Shown here piece after piece: positions 5,118 to 8,857 of a stretch of DNA of 8,857 nucleotides. Made by a program: the position numbers and the translations under genes. Every line of letters begins with the position of its first letter. Within the stretch, counting starts at the first letter, position 1. Below the pieces are notes generated by a model. That model did not search any database. It was not told the origin of the DNA and saw only the letters and a list, made by a program, of their open reading frames with translations. Where the stretch lies: NCBI GenBank assembly GCA_030596265.1, contig JAUVKM010000068.1:1-8857 (forward strand). The letters are read 5' to 3'. Source of the stretch: Candidatus Cloacimonadota bacterium. Its GTDB lineage: Bacteria > Cloacimonadota > Cloacimonadia > Cloacimonadales > TCS61.

Positions 5118-6221
5118 ATGGAATTTATGGAACTTACTATTTACATATTTGCGTTATTATATTTCACAATCATATTCTCTTTTTTCATTGGAATTGTATT
5201 TTTAGAGAACACAAAAAATGAAAAGATAAATAAAATTTCTATTATCATTGCAGCCAGAAACGAAGAGAAACATCTTCCCAACCTGCTGAACTCCTTAGTA
5301 AACCAGAACTATCTAAAAGAAAACTATGAGATAATAATTGTTAATGATAGATCTGACGATAATACAGTTAATATTGTGAGAGAGTACACATCTAAAAATA
5401 GCAATATCACGTTGCTTCAAGTTAAAAATGAGTCTAAATCCCTTTTAGGGAAGAAAGGAGCTCTAGACATAGGAATTCGAGCAGCAAAGCATGATATCCT
5501 TGCATTCACAGATGCTGATTGCGTTCCAACAAATAATTGGATCGAGCAGATCAATAATCATTTTACTGATGATACGGATATTGTTGCAGGATATTCTTAT
5601 ATACATTATAAAAATTCTTTCTTCAAATTCCTTAAGAATTTAGAAAGGTCATCACTCTTTGCAGTGATTGCCGGAAGTTTTGGTTGGAATTGGGGAATTA
5701 CAATTACTGCCGGAAATATGGCTTATCGGAAAGAGTTGTTTTATAAAGTTGGTGGATTCGGTGATATTGGTAAGATTAGATCCGGAGATGATATTCTGAT
5801 GATACAAAAAATGGGGAAAATCGCACGCAGAATGAAGTTTATGTTCCATACCCAGTCTATTGTGAATACAGGTAGAGATGAAACTAGCGATTCTCAAATT
5901 CAACAAGAAACACGGCGTGGTTCCAAATGGCGTTATTATACAACACCGGTAAAAATAATGACGTTATATATCTTTGTATACTATTTGATTTTTATAGGAT
6001 GCGTTTTGGGATTTTTATTTGCTGATATTTCAATAACTTTATTTATAGTTATTTTCTTTCTAAAGATAATTCCGGAATTTCTATTATTAACCTTGTTTTT
6101 GGCAAAAATAAAGAGGCTAAAATTAATGTGGGTCTTCCCTATCGCTGAATTGATCTATATTCCATATTTTGTTTTATTTGGATTAAAGGGAACATTTGGA
6201 AAATATAGATGGAAAGAATAA
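5118..6221 (+). CDS. Membrane-anchored family 2 glycosyltransferase
   Basis: A 367-residue GT2 enzyme with one N-terminal membrane segment (about 5-29) and three near the C-terminus (about 281-302, 304-328 and 338-356). The GT-A catalytic domain faces the cytoplasm. Motifs: ISIIIAARNEE (40-50), the nucleotide-binding Asp in IIIVNDRSDD (72-81), the metal-binding DxD as TDADC (131-135), the acceptor-side GGFGDI followed by SGDDILM (222-228) with the likely base, and QQETRRGSKW (262-271), matching the Q/R-x-x-R-W motif of processive and ceramide-type GT2 enzymes. It should move a sugar from a nucleotide donor to a lipid or polymer at the inner face of the membrane; the sugar and acceptor cannot be told. 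The start is uncertain: neither ATG 5118 nor the in-frame ATG 5127 has a close Shine-Dalgarno, and 5118 relies on the hairpin-spaced AAGGGG. It overlaps the methyltransferase gene by 13 bp, so the two are surely co-translated. Confidence 0.88.
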   Translation: MEFMELTIYIFALLYFTIIFSFFIGIVFLENTKNEKINKISIIIAARNEEKHLPNLLNSLVNQNYLKENYEIIIVNDRSDDNTVNIVREYTSKNSNITLLQVKNESKSLLGKKGALDIGIRAAKHDILAFTDADCVPTNNWIEQINNHFTDDTDIVAGYSYIHYKNSFFKFLKNLERSSLFAVIAGSFGWNWGITITAGNMAYRKELFYKVGGFGDIGKIRSGDDILMIQKMGKIARRMKFMFHTQSIVNTGRDETSDSQIQQETRRGSKWRYYTTPVKIMTLYIFVYYLIFIGCVLGFLFADISITLFIVIFFLKIIPEFLLLTLFLAKIKRLKLMWVFPIAELIYIPYFVLFGLKGTFGKYRWKE

Positions 6222-6781
6222 AAGAAAAATATACACATGAATTAGCAAGATTCGAAGTTCAAAGGAATAATATCCGGCGTTTATGGAATATACCACAGGA
6301 TACAGCCGAATTGCTGTATACATTTGTAAAGATAAAGAAACCTAAACATATTTTAGAAATTGGAACTTCAAACGGATTTTCTACTTTTTGGTTATCTATT
6401 GCTGCTGAATCTTATGATGCCGTTATAGATACAATTGAGGTTGATAAAGACAGATTTCAATTGGCTAAGAAAAACCTAAAGAACAGAAAAAACATAATTC
6501 AAAGGTTTGGAAAAGCAGAATTGATAATTCCTGAATTACTTGATAAATTCGATTTTGTTTTCATTGATGCCGGAAAGATCAATTATATTGATTACATTAA
6601 AATACTGATTAGTAAACTAAAAGACAATGCAATAATAATTGCAGATAATATTATTTCACATAAAGATTCAATTAAAGAATATCTTGACTACATTGAAAGC
6701 AGTGGACTTTTCGATAATGTAACATTGAATATAGATTCAGGACTTAATGTTGCAATTTATAAGGCAAATAAAATTAGATGA
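6209..6781 (+). CDS. Class I SAM-dependent O-methyltransferase (COMT/YrrM-like)
   Basis: A 190-residue Rossmann-fold methyltransferase of the small-molecule O-methyltransferase type (COG4122, YrrM/caffeoyl-CoA OMT-like). Motif I ILEIGTSNGFST (48-59) binds S-adenosylmethionine. IEVDKDR (76-82) gives the acidic residue for the ribose. FDFVFIDAGKINY (114-126) matches the FIDADKxxY signature that in the family contributes a metal ligand and lid; here Gly122 replaces the usual second Asp, while Asp120 is kept. IIADNI (143-148) supplies the conserved Asp-Asn. It is at the short end of the family (about 190-220). The ATG lies inside the last codons of the glycosyltransferase gene with only a weak GGA upstream, pointing to translational coupling. 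Pairing with a glycosyltransferase suggests methylation of a sugar, lipid or quinone-like acceptor, but the substrate is unknown. Confidence 0.85.
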   Translation: MERIKEKYTHELARFEVQRNNIRRLWNIPQDTAELLYTFVKIKKPKHILEIGTSNGFSTFWLSIAAESYDAVIDTIEVDKDRFQLAKKNLKNRKNIIQRFGKAELIIPELLDKFDFVFIDAGKINYIDYIKILISKLKDNAIIIADNIISHKDSIKEYLDYIESSGLFDNVTLNIDSGLNVAIYKANKIR

Positions 6782-6802
6782 GTTCTGCTTAATAGAGTGT
6801 TT

Positions 6803-6904
6803 TTGTCATCCTGACGAATCTTGCACGTTGTTCTCAGGAAGGATCTCCACTTATAATGAGATTCTTCGTCGAATGCCTATGTAAGTTTATCCTCAGAAAG
6901 ACAA
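6803..6904. repeat. Decayed palindromic interspersed element with GTCATCCTGA-type ends
   Basis: The ends form an imperfect terminal inverted repeat: TTGTCATCCTGACGA (6803-6817) against the reverse complement of TCCTCAGAAAGACAA (6890-6904), 12 of 15 matching. Inside, AAGGATCTC (6839-6847) pairs with GAGATTCTT (6858-6866) with one G-T, around a 10-base loop. GACGAA (6813-6818) also pairs with TTCGTC (6865-6870). The wording GTCATCCTGA, AAGGATCT, GAGATTCTTCG is that of the common palindromic repeats scattered through many environmental bacterial genomes. The copy fills most of the 181-bp gap between the methyltransferase gene and udk and could also act as a transcript-end structure. Confidence 0.65.
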
Positions 6905-6962
6905 TTATTTTCATATTATTGCATAACTCTTAAATGAATTTGAGATAAAGGAGTAAAGATTA

Positions 6963-7577
6963 ATGAAATCTCCCGTTGTAATTGGAATTTGCGGTGGAAC
7001 AGGTTCTGGTAAAAGCACCATTACAGATGCAATTCAAAGTGAAGTTAAGGATAAAATTACTACAATCCCACAAGATAGTTATTATAAGAATTTTGGGCAT
7101 CTTCCACCTAAAGAACGAAATAAAATAAATTTCGACCATCCAAATACTCTTGATAATGAACTTCTAATACAACATGTAAATCAACTCAAAAATAATCAAA
7201 TAATCCAGATGCCGGTTTACGATTTTAAAACACATACAAGATTAGAAAAAACTATAACAAAAATACCTACGAAACTTATTATTATTGAAGGAATTCTAAT
7301 TTTTGAAAATGTAGAATTAAGGAACATGATGGATATAAAAATATTTGTTGATACTAATGCAGATATTAGAATATTAAGAAGGATCCAGCGTGATATAAGT
7401 GAACGTGGAAGAGACTTTCAATCTGTTGTAGAACAATATCTTTCCACAGTTAGACCAATGCACATCGAGTTTGTGGAGCCAAGTAAAAAATATGCTCATG
7501 TCATCATACCGGAAGGCGGTCAAAATAAGATCGGTATTGATATGATTGTATCTAAAATCAAACAAATAATAAATTAG
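6963..7577 (+). CDS. udk: Uridine kinase
   Basis: A 204-residue P-loop kinase that phosphorylates uridine and cytidine to UMP and CMP in pyrimidine salvage, in the cytoplasm. Walker A is GGTGSGKST (11-19). The family motifs follow in order: PQDSYYKN (36-43, Asp38 the likely catalytic base), FDHPNTLD (57-64), MPVYDF with THTR (83-88, 90-93) for nucleoside binding, IIEGILIF (107-114), FVDTNADIRILRRIQRD (128-144) and SERGR (146-150) of the lid. RPMHIEFVEPSKKYAHVIIP (164-183) is characteristic of Udk. Length fits (usually 205-215). AAAGGAG at 6947-6953, nine bases before the ATG, sets the start. It is separated from the methyltransferase gene by a repeat element and is followed after 13 bp by a secreted DUF4139 protein gene, with which it is probably co-transcribed. 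I found no convincing promoter in the gap upstream. Confidence 0.95.
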   Translation: MKSPVVIGICGGTGSGKSTITDAIQSEVKDKITTIPQDSYYKNFGHLPPKERNKINFDHPNTLDNELLIQHVNQLKNNQIIQMPVYDFKTHTRLEKTITKIPTKLIIIEGILIFENVELRNMMDIKIFVDTNADIRILRRIQRDISERGRDFQSVVEQYLSTVRPMHIEFVEPSKKYAHVIIPEGGQNKIGIDMIVSKIKQIIN

Positions 7578-7590
7578 TAATGGAGAACAA

Positions 7591-8857
7591 ATGAAAATTA
7601 GAATAATTATTTTAATCATATTCCTGATCACATGCCTTAATGCAAAAAATCAGGTAACAATTTACAATGAGAATTTTTCGTTGGTGCGCTCATCAATTGA
7701 CCTTACACTCTCAAAAGGAATTCAAAGCTATTTTATGGATGATATTCCGAGTACAATAGAGACAAATTCAGTTATCATTAAACCTCTTAAAGGCAATATT
7801 GAGATCTTTTCACAGAATTATGAATATGATCTGGCTAATACTTCTAAAATATTAGAAAAATATATTGGAAAAAATATTGAGATAATTGCTGAAGATGATA
7901 CAAAGTTCTTTGGTAAATTGCAATTCAATGACAGTTCTACAATTGGAATAATTGAGAATAATACGAATAAGCTGATTCTTATCCAGAGAGATGAAATAAG
8001 AAACATCAGCCTGGCAGAACTTCCAAAAAATTTCTTTCTCAAACCAACTCTTCATTGGCGATTGAATGCACCTAAAGCAGGAAAATTCCCAATTGATTTT
8101 TCATATATTTGTACAGGCATGAAATGGGATGTTACATATAATACTGTCTGGAATGAAGATATTAGTAAACTTGAGATCAACAGTTGGGTTACGATAATCA
8201 ATAAGACAGGCAAAGCCTTTTTAGATACAAAACTCAAACTTATTGCCGGCGATGTACAAAAGATAACACAGCAATACGAGCAGGACTCTTTTACAAGATT
8301 CGCATTGGAAAAAGCTGCTGCTGGGGCTCCCGATTTTGCAGAGAAAGCATTTCACGATTTTCATATGTATACTCTCAGTGAAAATGTAAATATTAATAAT
8401 AACCAAACTAAACAACTACGACTTTTTCCTACAAAAATAGTTAATGCAGAATCAAGATACGAATACAACACAGGTTCTACAGATGTTCAAAGTAAGATTA
8501 AATTCATAAATTCCAAAAAAGATGGCTTAGGAATTCCTTTACCAAAAGGTATAGTAAAAATATACAAAAAAGATGATGCAGATAACGAGCTAGAGTTCAT
8601 TGGAGAAGACAATCTTGATCATACTGCAAAAGATGAAGAGATCCTTCTAACCACAGGAAATGCCTTTGACCTGGTTGCTGAAACCATTACAATAGAGCGT
8701 AGAAAAATATCTAACAGGATATACGAACGTGATATGAAAGTTACATTGAAAAACAGATCTGGAAAAACAAAAATCGTCATTGTTCTTCATAATTTATATG
8801 GTGATTGGACAATTATGAAAAATAGTTTATCTTTTAAAAAGAAAAGCGCAACGCTTA
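7591..8857 (+). CDS. Secreted DUF4139-family protein, 3' end cut by window
   Basis: An open frame of 422 codons running off the window end; GGAG (7582-7585) sits five bases before the ATG. Residues 1-18 form a signal peptide (MKIRIIILIIFLITCLNA), with likely cleavage after Ala18. L-I-T-C at 12-15 is only a poor lipobox. The N-terminal domain (about 20-75) begins VTIYNENFSLVRSSIDLTLSKGI, typical of proteins with a DUF4139 core, and an SH3-like stretch follows at about 92-140 (IGKNIEIIAEDDTKFFGKL). The DUF4139 signatures are WVTIINKTGKAFLDTKLKLIAGDV (matching N-x-T-G-x-D/F), FHMYTLSENVNINNNQTKQL, and the LPKGIVKIYKK and FIGEDNLDHT stretches. The protein should be exported and beta-rich; its biochemical role is not known to me. 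It forms a short operon with udk, with no obvious functional link. The true end cannot be seen. Confidence 0.85.
   Translation, partial: MKIRIIILIIFLITCLNAKNQVTIYNENFSLVRSSIDLTLSKGIQSYFMDDIPSTIETNSVIIKPLKGNIEIFSQNYEYDLANTSKILEKYIGKNIEIIAEDDTKFFGKLQFNDSSTIGIIENNTNKLILIQRDEIRNISLAELPKNFFLKPTLHWRLNAPKAGKFPIDFSYICTGMKWDVTYNTVWNEDISKLEINSWVTIINKTGKAFLDTKLKLIAGDVQKITQQYEQDSFTRFALEKAAAGAPDFAEKAFHDFHMYTLSENVNINNNQTKQLRLFPTKIVNAESRYEYNTGSTDVQSKIKFINSKKDGLGIPLPKGIVKIYKKDDADNELEFIGEDNLDHTAKDEEILLTTGNAFDLVAETITIERRKISNRIYERDMKVTLKNRSGKTKIVIVLHNLYGDWTIMKNSLSFKKKSATL

Noticed and set aside
5652..5906. Minus-strand ORF inside the glycosyltransferase gene
   Set aside because: A shadow of a strongly supported coding frame, without a ribosome binding site or recognisable product.
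7374..8415. Several minus-strand ORFs of 61-85 codons
   Set aside because: They lie opposite udk and the DUF4139 gene, overlap one another, and show no domain or initiation signal.

Overview
The window is AT-rich chromosomal DNA (roughly one third G+C by eye) from a bacterium. Most start codons have a good Shine-Dalgarno sequence (GGAGG, GGAG, AAAGGAG). That argues against Bacteroidetes proper, which rarely use one. Together with the style of the dnaX product, a DUF4139 exporter-type protein and abundant short palindromic repeats, this would suit an uncultivated FCB-group lineage such as Cloacimonadota or Marinimicrobia. That assignment is a weak inference. No rRNA, CRISPR array, transposase or phage gene is present.

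Region 1 (1-1240) looks accessory. A very AT-rich gene encodes a protein with a C-terminal HEPN-like R-x4-H motif of the kind found in ribonuclease toxins and phage-defence proteins. Convergent to it is a Phd/YefM-type antitoxin gene. Directly behind the antitoxin, in another frame, only the last ~20 codons of a YoeB/Txe/RelE-type toxin survive, so this is a decapitated toxin-antitoxin module.

Region 2 (1240-2370) holds mntP (manganese efflux) bracketed by two 95-bp direct repeats, 92/95 identical, 881 bp apart. Each repeat is a train of perfect hairpins sharing one design: AAGT, a 3-base loop, ACTT, with a different clamp on each. A further triloop hairpin lies in between, and a tRNA-Leu(CAG) gene with encoded CCA follows on the minus strand.

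Region 3 (2370-4800) is housekeeping: dnaX (DNA polymerase III tau/gamma) with a good sigma70-type promoter. It converges with, and overlaps by 15 bp, a NodB-family polysaccharide deacetylase gene on the minus strand.

Region 4 (4800-6960) begins with a 320-bp divergent intergenic region. It is followed by a translationally coupled pair: a membrane-anchored family 2 glycosyltransferase and a class I O-methyltransferase. With the deacetylase these suggest envelope glycan or glycolipid work. The glycosyltransferase start is unusual: its only plausible Shine-Dalgarno sequence is separated from the ATG by a 35-nt hairpin. After the methyltransferase lies a ~100-bp decayed palindromic element with GTCATCCTGA-type ends.

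Region 5 (6960-8857) holds udk (uridine kinase) and, 13 bp downstream, a secreted DUF4139-family protein cut by the window end.

No complete new system is evident. The best leads are the triloop hairpin family around mntP, the truncated toxin-antitoxin locus beside the HEPN gene, and the hairpin-spaced ribosome binding site.
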